A DNA stretch of 64,000 bases, from positions 1,984,001 to 2,048,000 of the forward strand of contig JARKIF010000008.1 of the NCBI GenBank assembly GCA_029378245.1, in the 5' to 3' direction. A program made the translations under genes and the position numbers. The number at the start of each line of letters is the position of its first letter. Positions within the stretch are counted from its first letter, which is position 1. This document shows positions 22,004-33,206 of the stretch, one piece after another. This DNA comes from Roridomyces roridus. Lineage: Eukaryota > Basidiomycota > Agaricomycetes > Agaricales > Mycenaceae. The notes beneath the pieces are model-generated. The model worked only from the letters and a program-made list of their open reading frames with translations, was not told the origin of the DNA and did not search any database.

Positions 22004-22340
22004 GGCCTCAGGCGAGTGTGGAAGGCTCTAAGGAGATAACAAAAACATCATGTAATTCTTCAACTTGTACGCTGTACTACAATGAATCTCATTTGTATCG
22101 TACTGGAACTCCTCCAATAATTGTCGCAGCTCACCGCGTGACCGTGAATGTTCCGCGAACGACGCTACCTCTGCTTGCCTCCTGACGTCGAGGAGAGCAA
22201 GTTGAAGCCCGAGGGTTGCGGTGCTGGTGCAAGTATCCAGTAGACTCGAAAAGAGAAGCAAAAACAGCATTAAATGAATCCGATTCGAATGCAAGTTGTT
22301 CATGAGTAACAAAGCGTATAGTAGTATTATCGGCCAACAC
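22004..22340. repeat. Arm A 3' flank shared with arm B
   Basis: After the pseudokinase stop, similarity to the reverse complement of 52260-52616 continues in patches: GCCTCAGGCGAGTGTGGA, GTACGCTGTACTA, a GACGCTACCTCTGC stretch, and GGTGCAAGTAT followed by AGTAGACTCGAAAAGA. The duplication boundary is therefore around 22300. No gene was recognised here. Confidence 0.7.
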
Positions 22341-22403
22341 CTCTGGTACGTACAGAACACTAGAAATATAAAGCTGGTAATATGCGAGTACACAAGAAAG
22401 CGG

Positions 22404-25400
22404 CTAACCGCTAGTCCTCTTTCTTTTTGACTTCTTCGGGCGGTAGTCCTCGTCGTCAGAGTCGATGACGATCACCTCTCTTCCCCGCTTCTTTGGCACC
22501 TGGCTCTGTTGCGTGCGTCCAGAGTCCTCATCCTCGTCCTCCTCTTCCTGCTCCGATTCGGGCTCGCTCTCATCTAGATCGTCGCCCGACTCATCCGAGT
22601 CGGTAACCTTCTTTCCCTTGCCCGTCTTCTTGTTCTTCTTTCCATCGCCGACTACGCAGATTTCCTGAGCTGCGCCACCCCGAGCTAGTACATCCCGGAA
22701 AGCCTGTAACACAATGCGTCAGCATAAAGGCCAAGAAAGACAAGAAGGAGAAGGAGAGAACGGACCTGTTGCCTCCGGCTACAAGAGTGTCCCGTCGCTT
22801 TAACGCTCACAAACACATACTCGTCCCTCTCCACGTCCCACGCAATCAAGTCCGGGGCGCCCAGATGGGCGCTGACATAATCTTGACAAAACATCTCGCA
22901 AATCGTCCCGAGTATCTTTGGTGGTATGCACTGCAAAAGAGGGACATTTAGATTGAATGCTCCAAGGCAGTAAGCACAGAAACGCACCCGAACGAGGGCC
23001 AATAAATCCTCCTTGGAGCATGCATTCCAATGTACGCCTGCCACACGCAGCTGGGCAAGCCGGTGCTCGCGGTCGTGTAACTTTACGTAGTGCCGCGCTC
23101 TGCCGGTTTCAATCTCTTCAAAACGGAGGGATGGCATCCTGGCGCGCAGCTAAAAAAGTATCTTCGCAAAGGTCGAGAGCGCAAGTTTGATAGTGCGTCT
23201 CGAAGGCGCCGGATATTGGCGTGAAAAGTATGTCCCAAAATAATAGCCCAAACAAGGTAGGAAGCATGAGACCGCCAGGCATGACGCTGTGAAGCGTAAG
23301 TTTCAGAGCGAGAGCCCCAGCGTATCACAGACCTCTTGTACTCTTTCGCGTAGTGCTGCGAAAGCAATGCGGCGAGCGGCCCTCCTTCGCCACTTTTCCC
23401 CATCCATTCGAATGTCTTCTTCTGAGGGCGAACAGGGTGAGATTGGAATGCCAAATGTAAAGAAATGGCACCGCACGTCATCAGTGTGAATCCTTGTAGC
23501 CAGAAAAGCGGTCTTGGATATCTTGGCTGGCTCAGCTAGATCAATCTGATCCTCCGTCGAAACGCGCTTCTGCAGCTTGGCAAGGAGTTTGATGAGAGTA
23601 GGGCGATAGACTGCAGGCAATGAGCAAACAGACCAAAGAACTGGATGGTACGTACCCAAAGCGGTGTCAGCGTCTTGTAGACCGTCCATACAGGCTGCGA
23701 CCCCTTTCTTGCAAAGATTGTTCTCTGCGAGAATGGCCGCTTTGCGGACATGCCATGCCCCGCGCAGGCTGATGCACCAGCAAGTCTGCCTCAACAGGCC
23801 ATTCAAGATATCCAGTTCCCGATCGGATCGCTTCAAGACTCTGAACGCCTTGAGGCCCTTCCAGATCGCCCGGGTCATGACGTAACCTGCTCGCCGAGTC
23901 AGCTGGGCAGCAACAAGGGTTGTCGGTCGTACCAGGCTCAAACCGCTCCAAGACACTCGCCAAATAGAGACCCTGCTCTTTCGCCTCGATATATTTGCTC
24001 CATTGCGGAAGGAGGTCCTCCAACAGGATCACCGTAGCCTCCGCTTTACGAACGGCGGCTTGGGCATTCGCATCCTTCTTGGCTTCCTTGGCTCTGGCTT
24101 TGGCTGCGTCGTCGAGAGGGGAAGAGTTGCGCTTGCGCTTGGTCGTGCTGGTCGGGGGTTCCTCTTCAAGGTCCACCACAATTGCGGAAGGAATGACTCC
24201 GTCGAGCATCGCCTCGGCTTTGAGAGCATCCTCGTATGCGAGGAGTGTCGCTCGATCGGCCCAGATCACGCTCCTTGATACGGTGTATTGTACATATTGG
24301 CGCCGAAGATGACGCAGCGGGCGGGGGAGGACTTCGGAAGGGTATTGGGTACTGTGGTCCATTAGTATCAGGTACGACATATGCAAGGTGAGACTCACCA
24401 ACGGAAGTATACAATGTGAAGGCGTCGGAAGATATCAACAACATCGGGGTCGACTCGTACAAGTTTTTCTGGTAGCACAGATGAGTTTGAAAGAAAGATA
24501 GAACAAGCTACGGACGAACGCAGTTTCTTCATGATTAACGGGCGTACATGCGAGTCCACAACCTTGCTCGACAGACTCGGTTCCGCCTTAACCTTGGGCG
24601 TAAAAAAGGTCTTGATCGTAGGCTGCGTCTTGGAATGGTTCATGATAGCCTCGATGAGTTCTGGTCTCTGCTCGAATCGTCAACTTCTGCGTGTGATGTG
24701 TGGGTGGATTCGATTCACCTTTTTCCCCGGTTTTATTTTGAGCTCTTTCGCAATGTTGCGCAAGTCTTCGGCTTCCAGGTATTCGACAAGCTGCCGCAGG
24801 TCCATCTCGCTGTCAGTGACGCAAAGGGACGTGGGGTTTGGGTCCCGTAAAGTCGAAAGCAGCCGCGACATGACGGGCTTGATTTCGACGATGCTGGAGC
24901 TGGGGGTGCCACAATAAGGCTCCGTTTTGACCAACGGTTTGGCTTCGGAATCCTCTTGCTTCAACGCCGAAAGATGGAGGGGGACTTGATCCATTTTGAC
25001 GTTATCCTCTTCCTTGAGTTCGACGGTTGGCATTGTGCGACAAAGCTCTCGGATTATAGACGAGAGCTTTCCGCATGGAAGACTGTCGACCGATTCCAAA
25101 CGGGCAAGTCGGTGCCATTTGGGATAAATAACAAGATATACGAAGAGATGTTGCGCTTGGACTGCGAAGGTCAGGTTTTAGCGGAAGAGGACGGGCAAAG
25201 CACGCACGAGAGAGGCCACAAAACGCCGCTAACACATCGATCTCTCTGGGAGTCAACAGCTTTCGGTCGGATTCGGCGTCGAGAACAGTTTCAATCATGG
25301 CTAGCTGGAGTCAGATTACGCGTATAATGGTACGAAACAACTGACTTTCCAGTAGCTCACGACATATGAGCGGTTCTTGATAGTTTCCACTGGCGTTAAG

Positions 25401-25520
25401 GTCCAAGTCCCGTTCACTTTCCCCGGACTCGTCAAGCTCGTCATTTTGGGTGTGGAGTGTTGCGAGAGGCGTGAAAGCAGTGAAAAGGATGTCATCTTTC
25501 GGGGACGAAGGGGATTTCAT
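22404..25520 (-). CDS. FAN1: FAN1-like VRR-NUC structure-specific nuclease
   Basis: The ATG at 25518-25520 opens MKSPSSPKDDILFTAFTPLA. A SAP-like helix pair (DLRQLVEYLEAEDLRNIAKE) lies near 24750, followed by the long helical middle region with LLEDLLPQWSKYIEAK, GLYLASVLERFEP and CMDGLQDADTAL. The C-terminal VRR-NUC domain has GAPDLIAWDVERDEYVFVSV, then RRQQ and AFRDVLARGGAAQEICVV. A highly acidic and lysine-rich nuclear-type tail ends at TAG 22404-22406. FAN1 removes nucleotides at DNA interstrand cross-links in the nucleus. The PD aspartate is kept, but the expected Glu of the E-x-K motif is Ser (VSVK). Several introns of 50-60 nt join in frame. Precise exon borders between 23100 and 23330 are uncertain. 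Confidence 0.82.
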
Positions 25521-26265
25521 GGTGGTACATGCTAGGGAGTAAGGGGCGATAGCGTGACCGTACGCCACTGGATCAAAGCGGCTCTCGTTGTTTGCAAATT
25601 GTTGTGATGTCCCGAGTTGAACCGAACTTGCATGCACCCAACATGCACCTATTCTCCGTTGATTCGTAGTTCCCCATCGCCGAGCTCGGTCCCAGTTGGA
25701 TCCCACAGCTTCTACTTTACGGGCTCATTTTCTGCCTCGAGGACCGCCGCAAAACCGTGTCTCTCACGGGACCGACTCATATTTCCTTCGTCTTCCCACC
25801 TTGTTCAAAATCAACTCTTGTTCTCACTACTCTTTGTACTGGCTCTCGGAGGAGCACCTAAAACTTTACCTCCACGTTGTCTAGATTCCCCGTGCATGCC
25901 GGCAGCATAACTGCTTAACGCCCCTCCGAGTCAATCGCCGCCTCGCGACATCCCCATTCCCGCGTATCTTGCCTTGGTACAGCAACTAATCAGCACCTCT
26001 CTGCCTCGCCAAAGACACATGTGGAGAAGAGAACTTATAAATGATCAAAGCGCGTGGCTGGCTCCTTTTGTTTTCTCTCTTTGAACATTACCCCCGCACG
26101 GCCCGTCCATTTGGCTGTGGAGCACTCTTGAGAGCCCGGTCATCCTGCCATTGTCAAAACCCGCACACCGAATCGATCGTAAAATCGAAGAGGCTGATTC
26201 ATACCCGCGCGGCCTCTCTTTAAAAAGCACGCGCCTTGAGTGCTGGCTTACTCTCCCTCGGCGCC
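25521..26265. other. Divergent promoter region between FAN1 and terpene synthase 1
   Basis: This 745-bp spacer separates divergent starts. On the plus side ACTTATAAATG near 26033 and CTTTAAAAAGC near 26219 are TATA-like, upstream of the terpene synthase ATG at 26266. No coding sequence was recognised. Confidence 0.5.
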
Positions 26266-27558
26266 ATGACCAAATTCATGATTCCTGACCTGGTGTCCCA
26301 TTGCACCTTTCCCCTCGTTTACCATCCGGATGGCGATGCAGTCGCTCGCGATTCCGTAGATTGGCTGGATACGGGCTGTCCCCAACTTTCCGCCAAACAG
26401 CGAAAGGCTTTGCACAAGCTCAAGGCGGGAGAGCTTACTGCCTACTGCTACAACACCACGCCAATGGAACGGCTTGGAGTCATTTCGGATTTTATGAACT
26501 ATTTGTTTCACCTGTATGTACGTTTTCTCTCCGTCCTCAACGGCTATTGATTTTCTGGCAGAGATAACATTAGCGACGGCATGCTCAAACGCGATACCGA
26601 AATTCTTGCAAATTCTGTGATGAACGCGCTGTGGTTTCCGGATGAACAAAGAACAGAGCTTAGTGCGACCAAGTTGGCTGCAGAGTGCGTGATATCACTC
26701 TCGTTAGTTTGTGTTGTATTCTGAGTTCACACCACAGCTTTTGGCGCCGCTGTATTCTCGACGCCGCAGCGGGAACTCAGGCCCGATTTAAGGAGACATT
26801 GGCACTCTTTTTCGAAGCCGTTAATCTCGAGGCTGAATGCCGCGACTCGGGAATGATTCCTGACCTCGAGTCGTATATTTCTCTTCGCCGAGACACATCT
26901 GGTATTCTTGGTGTTTATGCTTGTACTCAATTGCTAAGTTTTCCTAGGATGCAAAGCCTGCTGGGTGCTCATCGAGTAAGTCTCTTGTTTAACCCCTGAA
27001 ATACGCTGAATGCTAGTAGATACGGTCTGGGCATCGACCTTCCGGATTTTGTCGTCGAAGACCCTGTGATCGAGGCTCTCAACCAATCTACCAACGACCT
27101 GGTGACCTGGTCCAACGTCCGGTTTCTGTTTACTTTGAAGCAGCGCCCAACTTAGACCACTACAGGATATATTCTCTTATAACGTCGAACAATCTCGAGG
27201 CGACACACATAATATGATTGTGATTCTTATGAAGTACCACGAGCATACGCTACAGTCCGCGGTAGACTATGTCGGTGAACTGTGTCGCGAGACGATCGTT
27301 TCGTTTCAACGTAATCGTACACTGGTGCCTTCATGGGGCCCAGAAATTGATTCCATGGTCCACCGATACATCGATGGGCTCGAGTCGTGGATCGTCGGGT
27401 GCGTTGTGTGTTTCTCTCCACTGTATGACCTTTGCTGAGATTTTCTTCTCTACAGTTCGCTCCACTGGAGTTTCATGACGGAGCGGTATTTCGGGGCGTC
27501 TGGAGAAGACGTCAAGAAAAATCGACTCGTTGTTTTGCTTCCTGTTACACCTCCATGA
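26266..27558 (+). CDS. Sesquiterpene synthase 1 (class I terpene cyclase)
   Basis: The ATG at 26266 opens MTKFMIPDLVSHCTF. The first metal-binding motif reads DNISD (26563-26577), a D(D/E/N)xxD variant, just after an intron. The second, NSE-type motif reads NDIFSYNVE, with the Glu codon GAA at 27187-27189. Near the end MTERYFG supplies the conserved RY pair. All introns (near 26514-26561, 26684-26737, 26903-26948, 26975-27020 and 27118-27175) join in frame and the stop is TGA 27556-27558. The protein is about 340 residues, as expected. The enzyme ionises farnesyl diphosphate with Mg2+ and cyclises it, in the cytosol. The product cannot be predicted from sequence. It is the intact member of a tandem pair and starts a local terpenoid cluster. 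Confidence 0.92.
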
Positions 27559-28015
27559 CCAGAACAATTCTATTTGTTTTTGATAAAGTACAAGTGGTAA
27601 ACGTCAAGTCCTTACTTCCACCAGGCAACCAGCTCCTGTCCTGCTTGCACGTCGACCTACTCGTGACTTTCTGAACCGGTATCCGCAGATATTTCATGTC
27701 ACCGCCCGATCATTCTAATTTACACCTGGAAAGCCTTGAACAAGTTTATTTAGATTGTTCCGTGTAAGTACAAGCCAACCGCCTCCATTCACCATTACAC
27801 AGACTAATACGCTTCCGACGTAGCGGTAGCCAAGTACGCTATAGTGCTTCCCTGAAACCCTTGCGTTCATTCTCCATCATCCACCGGCAGTGTCTCGTCT
27901 AGTATATCCCGATTTCGAACATGAATTTCCAACGGTGAATGGGCATTCCCAGCGGTATCTCTTCGAGTTAAAAGGTGCCTTTCCTTGGGTCGAATTCTCC
28001 ACCCACTTGAACGCC
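27559..28015. other. Spacer between tandem terpene synthases
   Basis: This 457-bp spacer holds the 3' flank of synthase 1 and promoter of synthase 2. Short open stretches occur (for example around 27694-27765), but none could be linked to a gene family. Confidence 0.45.
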
Positions 28016-29563
28016 ATGTCCTCTGCTCCGAGTTCTGCCTTGAACCAAGTCCAGGAAACGTCGTTCATACTACCTGACTTGGTATCTCACTGCCATTATT
28101 CACTTATTTACCACCCGGATGGCGATGTAGTCGCCCAGCAGTCGGTCGATTGGCTGGACAGCGCATGCCCCGAACTTTCGGCTAAGCAGCGCAAGGCTCT
28201 GCACAAGCTCAAGGCCGGCGAGCTCACTGCCTATTGCTACAATTCCGCACCGACTGCAATACTCCGGGTGATATCGGACTTTCTGAATTATCTATTCCAC
28301 CTGTGGGTGTCTACGTTGACGACTCCGACGGTCTTGATCTCAGTACCATTCAGGGACAATATCAGCGATGGAATGTTCGAGCGCGACACGGAGAAATTGG
28401 CTCATGTAGTGATGAATGCACTATGGTTTCCATATGCATCCCGGCCAGAGGAGACCAGTGCGACTAAATTGGCCAGAGAGTTTGTGTTCATCCAATCCAA
28501 CCTGCGCTACTCATGATCAAGGATTGATCATCATTCAGCTTCTGGACCCGCTGTATCTCAGACGCAGGAGTGGGTACTCAAGCTCGCTTCAAAGAGACGT
28601 TGGGGCTGTTTTTCGAGGCGGTCGGTGTCGAGGCTCAGTGCCGCGACTCGGGGATTGTACCGGACCTCGAATCATGCATTTCTCTTCGGAGGGATACCTC
28701 TGGTCGGTGTTTGTACTATGCAATACAGCTGTGCTGATGTCCTCGTAGGATGTAAACCCTGCTGGGTGCTCATAGAGTAAGTATTACTTTCCCCCTAGAA
28801 TCTTTGGCGCTAAACGTTCGTACTTAGATATGGACTGGGAATCGACCTTCCTATCAGAAATATGACTATATTGTCTGGTACAATGAGAGATTCGTTAGCT
28901 ATAGTACAGAGAGAGAAAGGTAAGTAATGGTCATACCTGGTACAATGAGAGATTCGTTAGAATGTCTCAGTGTCCAGGTGTTGTTAGTATAGTCCGAACT
29001 GAATAAGATCGACACAACAAATAATAGACGTCTAGTCACGTCTCAACACTTCCGGACTTTGTCGTTGAACACCCAGTCATCGGGGCACTCAATCAATCGA
29101 CTAACGACCTCGTCACTTGGTCAAACGTCGGTGCCTTGTTGAAAATTCATTTGAATGCGCTTATATTCCTCCAGGACATATTTTCCTACAATGTCAAACA
29201 ATCCCGGGGGGACACGCACAACATGATTGTGATCCTCATGAAGTACCACGAGCACACACTGCAGTCCGCTGTGGACTATGTGGGCGAGCTGTGTCGCGAG
29301 ACGATCGACTCGTTTCAACGCAATCGAAGACTCGTACCCTCGTGGGGTACAGAAATCGATTCCATGGTCCAGCGATACATTCGTGGGCTTGAGTCGTGGA
29401 TCGTCGGGTGCGTTATATGGTTCCATACGAACTTCATTGACCGTTTTGTGGGCGCAGCTCGCTTCACTGGAGTTTCATGACGGAGCGGTATTTTGGGGCG
29501 TCTGGGGAAGACGTTAAGAAGACTAGAGTCGTCTCTCTTCTTCCTAAGACCCCATCTAGTTAA
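28016..29563 (+). pseudogene. Sesquiterpene synthase 2, probably inactive paralogue
   Basis: The ATG at 28016 opens MSSAPSSALNQVQETS. The protein closely matches synthase 1, including DNISD after intron 1, CRDSGIVPDLE, an intron-split CWVLIEYGLGIDLP and MTERYFG. Two defects stand out. A 197-bp sequence (28852-29048) is inserted in the exon after the codons for GIDLP, flanked by CTTCC repeats; it brings stops and no in-frame splice route was found. The Glu of the second metal motif is Lys (NDIFSYNVK; AAA at 29196-29198). The rest, to TAA 29561-29563, splices as in synthase 1. It may still be transcribed, but a functional cyclase is unlikely. Confidence 0.85.
28852..29048. mobile_element. 197-bp insertion with 5-bp flanking repeat (possible solo LTR or small element)
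   Basis: Comparison with synthase 1 shows uninterrupted sequence there at this site. The insert is flanked by CTTCC at 28847-28851 and 29049-29053. It begins TATCAGAAAT and ends GTCTCAACA. Inside, TGGTACAATGAGAGATTCG occurs twice, about 65 bp apart. A perfect splice-donor string AGGTAAGT follows the first 70 bases. The 5-bp duplication and CA end resemble a solo LTR whose first bases have changed, but no internal element or second copy was seen in this window. Confidence 0.65.
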
Positions 29564-29879
29564 GACGGGCACTACACTAGTCTTGATGTTATCCATTGGG
29601 TTTGGTCCGAATTTTGCAACCGTGGGAGATCACTAGCACTGCACGCCGGGTTCTTCCGTCTTCAACGAGCACTTTTAGTGGGGACTGATTCAGACAATGA
29701 CTGCGCCAAAATTCCATAGACCACAGATCTGCTTGCGCAAAGCCGGCTAGTACTGTGGCTGATTTTAGCAGTGTCTTCCTCAGTGAGTCTGGACTTCTGC
29801 CGATGCTGGCCGTGTCGTGGGTACCAGTCCTTTCGGGCCGGCGCGGGAAAGCAATTCCCGTCTTCTTTTGCCAGTGACC
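29564..29879. other. Spacer between terpene synthase 2 and methyltransferase 1
   Basis: This 316-bp spacer carries no recognisable coding sequence. It presumably contains the promoter of the methyltransferase gene. Confidence 0.45.
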
Positions 29880-31176
29880 ATGTCTGATATGGACGACACC
29901 TCGCGCGACGAAGGAGAACTCAAGGAGATGCGCGGACGCGGTATGAACACCCTGAATGAGGTCATTTCTTCGCTCCATAGTAACGGGAACACGACTGAAA
30001 TTGACTGGACGTCTCAAAGGACTATCTGCTTCCTGCAGACAGGACAGAGATGGAGGTCAGTGCTGCGCACGTAGGCTGTGGAATTGAACTTGGTACTGAC
30101 TTCAAGTCTCACCGCAGAGACTTTCAGTCCAGCATCGCATGTGGTGTATGTTAGCGGGTGGAATTTACCCTCCCACACTCAAGAGTACCCTCGAGGAAGC
30201 TTTGGAAGGACCGAATGCCATGATTTTGGACGCTGGGTGTGGATCGGCGATTTGGGCTGTCAAATGGCGCAGATGTATTCGCAGGCGCATGTCGTCGGCG
30301 TGGACCTCGCTCGGAATTTCCAGCAGTGTGGTGCTAGTTCTTGTGCTCTTCAGTTCTCTGAATTTTCCGATGCAGAGACCCGCCTGTCAATTATGAGTAT
30401 GTGGTGTTCAGTTCATATCGTCTTCTGTACGACTGAATCCGACACCACAAGGTTCATCCAGATGGATATGTCGAACGGTCTTCCACTCGGTGGATATGAT
30501 TTAATTCACGCGCGCCTCTTGTTGCACCAAGTAAGTTGTTCCCGACGTATCCTTTCCTTTTCTAACGCTAGATGTGTAGATCAAAGATCCGCGGGCTTTC
30601 CTGCGACATGCCCATGCCGCTTTGAAACCAGGTACTTTGTATCCAGTTTTATGTGCCGAGACTCTGATTCAGCGGACTTGCAGGCGGCATATTCCTCGTA
30701 GCTGACTCGGCCGGACTGCCATGCAGCAGGGACAAAAAGGAGCTTGCTCCAAGATATCCAACATCAGAGGCAGCTGAAGATTCCTCGTGGTCCGCGGGGA
30801 TGGTGCAAGTCTGGTTCGAGTTGACCAGCCGCAAGCCAATCGAGAGGATCTTCGAAGACAGTCCCTTTTCGGTGACACACTTGTTCAACTACTTTTGTCC
30901 TATTGGCCGGGAGGGAGATGCAGGTGATGTCGGTGCTGAGCTGGGGAGCATCGGGTTGAAGAATATTGTGGCCAGTCGTCAGTGTCATTCCCAGAGTCAC
31001 TGATGCTTTACATTGGCTTCAAGCAATGGGCTCATGCTGCTTCACCGGCAGTTCTGGCATCCGGTAAATACGACCGCGAGACGATTGATTTATGGCTTGG
31101 GGCTATTGAGGAGGAGTGTAAATCCAAGAAGATGTACATCCCCTGGATTTACGTCGTGGCGAGGCGTGAAAAATAG
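29880..31176 (+). pseudogene. SAM-dependent methyltransferase 1 (UMTA/LaeA-like), frameshifted
   Basis: The ATG at 29880 opens MSDMDDTSRDEGELKEMRGR. Exons match methyltransferase 2: YLLPADRTEME, HRMWCMLAGGIYPP, then SAM motif I LDAGCGSAIW and AHVVGVDLARNFQQ, then MDMSNGLPLGGYDLIHARLL. Aligned to methyltransferase 2, one base is missing right after motif I (near 30261, in GCTGTCAAATGGC) and one near 30998 (AGTCACTGATG). Each shifts the frame and no intron of credible size resolves either. Introns near 29959-30015, 30053-30116, 30329-30375 and 30631-30683 are in frame. Either the gene is decayed or the sequence has two single-base errors. The family methylates small molecules or regulatory proteins; the role here is presumed to be in the terpenoid pathway. 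Confidence 0.75.
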
Positions 31177-31345
31177 GTGCTACTCTCCACTGTATGTAGC
31201 GCCCTATTCGAGTTGGATGAGTTTCAGTCGTGTCCAAATTTACATCTAACTCATCTGTGCTGCTTTCGCACATGTCGTTCTCGGGCTCTCAATCTCCACT
31301 GAATGCTGATCTCGACTTGGACTCTTACTCTCAGCCCTCGCCAGT

Positions 31346-32613
31346 ATGGCTACCATCGCCGATTCGGAATTCAAGCTCAAAGAGAGCCATGGGCGCGGTA
31401 TGAACACGCTTAATGAGGTGAATTCATTACCGTATACTATGGTTCATGATCGTCGAGGTTAATCCGGGGTGGAGGACTATCTGTTGCCTGCGGACGAGGC
31501 GGAGATGCAGCGACTCTCGATTCAACATCGCATGTGGCAGCTGATGGTGGGTGGGCTCTACCCCCCGGAGTTCGAGGTCGCGGTTGGAAAGGCGCTGGAA
31601 GGACCGGAGGCTACAGCGTTGGACGCGGGGTGTGGGTCTGCGATCTGGTGAGTGTGCACAAGAACGAGATTTGTATGATTTGGCTAAACGAGGATAGGTG
31701 CATCGAGATGGCGCAGATGTATCCGCAGACACATGTCGTTGGAGTGGATCTTGCGAAGAATTTCCAGCAGTGAGTGGTCCAGTTTTTGTGGCCTTCCGGT
31801 CTGATGTTCTGCAGACATCCTCCTGCTAATTTCGAGTATGGATAGGTTTTCTGTTAGACTCTTGTTGACACAGTGAAAGATCCATCCAAGCCGATATGTC
31901 AAACGGAATTGCGCCATGCAAGAATTCTGGTGGATACGATTTAATCCACGTACGCTCTGTGATTTACCATGTGAGTGAGATTTGCGCCATAGTAATCCGT
32001 CATGGACTGTTCGCAGATGAAAGATTCCGAGGCTTTCCTGCGAAATGTTCATTCCGTCTTGAAACCAGGTGCGGTCGCGGTGTAATCCTCCTGCTCGTCA
32101 CTGACTTTGTTCAAAGATGGCATACTCATCTTGGGTGATGGGAATGGTCTCATCTCGGGCACCGATAAGGAGGTACTTTCTCCGAAATATCCGACAGCTC
32201 CAACCGAAGGGGAATCATGGCTCGCGGGTTGGCAGCAAGTGTGGCTTGAACTTCTCAGATACTCTTTCAAACCAATGCAAGAGCTCGTGGAGAAGAGTCC
32301 TTTTGACATCGTGGCTTCGTGCGAGTATTTCTGCCCCATGGGTTGGGATGGTGGTCTGGAGAATGGTGCCGAGCTGGGAGATATCGCACTGAGGAATACG
32401 GTGGCAAGTAACGCGTCGCAACCCTGCTTGAGCATTCTGACATTTGGGCAGCAATGGGCCCGTGCGGCTGCCCCGGCCATACTCGCGTCAAAGAAATACG
32501 ACACGGAGATGGTCGATGCTTGGCTTGACGCGATTGAGGATGAATGCAAAACCAAGAAATTTTACCTGCCGTGGGTTATCTTGCTGGCTCGGCCAGGAGG
32601 AAGTTCGGCATAG
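31346..32613 (+). CDS. SAM-dependent methyltransferase 2 (UMTA/LaeA-like)
   Basis: The ATG at 31346 opens MATIADSEFKLKESHGRGMN. An intron (about 31417-31471) leads to DYLLPADEAEMQRLSIQHRM. SAM-binding motif I is LDAGCGSAIW, followed after an intron by IEMAQMYPQTHVVGVDLAKN with the acidic end of strand beta-2. Motif IV-like GGYDLIHVRSVIYH and post-motif LKPDGILILGDGNG follow. The C-terminus reads FYLPWVILLARPGG before TAG near 32613. All introns are 45-60 nt and join in frame, so the gene looks intact. It is tandem with the damaged methyltransferase 1 and 1.8 kb from terpene synthase 2, on the same strand. It is a plausible tailoring enzyme for a sesquiterpenoid; the substrate is unknown. Confidence 0.87.
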
Positions 32614-33206
32614 GTCGTGGTAGAAATCTAGCAGATCATGTAAACAAGTTGATCTTCAGGGCGGTCGCGACGGAGTCTCCTTTAGCCTTGACCATCCCTC
32701 CTCCCGCTCGACGCTGCGGACAGGCCACTCTACCATCGAACCCCTGGTTCGGGTTCTTGCGCTTCTAGTCGATCCCGGTGTCCTTCGGGCGATCACAGCG
32801 AGAGCGACGGAAAGGTAGCATTCAAAGTTTCTCTCATGAATCCACACTCACTTGCTTTAGCTCTTTATGAAACATTGGGACTGCTGATAATACCATCGTA
32901 CGAACTCGCCCCTGGCGTTACGAGCCTTGTCGGGACGCAGAACGGCGGTTACCAGCCCATTTCACATTTACGACGGAGCAGGCACCGTGCCACCGGCCCT
33001 ATTCTCAACGCTTAATTCGAGCCAGACCGAGTAGCAACGCCCCCCAACCAACCTTGAGCGTTAATCATGAACGCTGTGGATGCTCCCTGGCGAATCAAAA
33101 GTGTGTTCTGTCGTCCCACCTTGCTTTCAAAAGTTGATTCCGCAAAGCGCGACCTTGCCCGTTTTATCAGCAAGGCCGTTGTGTATTCGAGCAATCGTGC
33201 AATTTC
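32614..33206. other. Intergenic region
   Basis: About 590 bp with no gene recognised. It may include the true first exon of the following AAA+ gene, for example near the ATG at 33067, which is in another frame. Confidence 0.4.

Noticed and set aside
27694..27765. Small open frame with LHLESLEQVYLDC between the terpene synthases
   Set aside because: No start context, intron structure or recognised family. It could be a fragment of an LRR protein, but the evidence is too weak.
30979..30998. 20-nt interval (GT...AG) in methyltransferase 1 as an intron
   Set aside because: It would restore frame, but 20 nt is far below fungal intron minimum. A one-base deletion is simpler.
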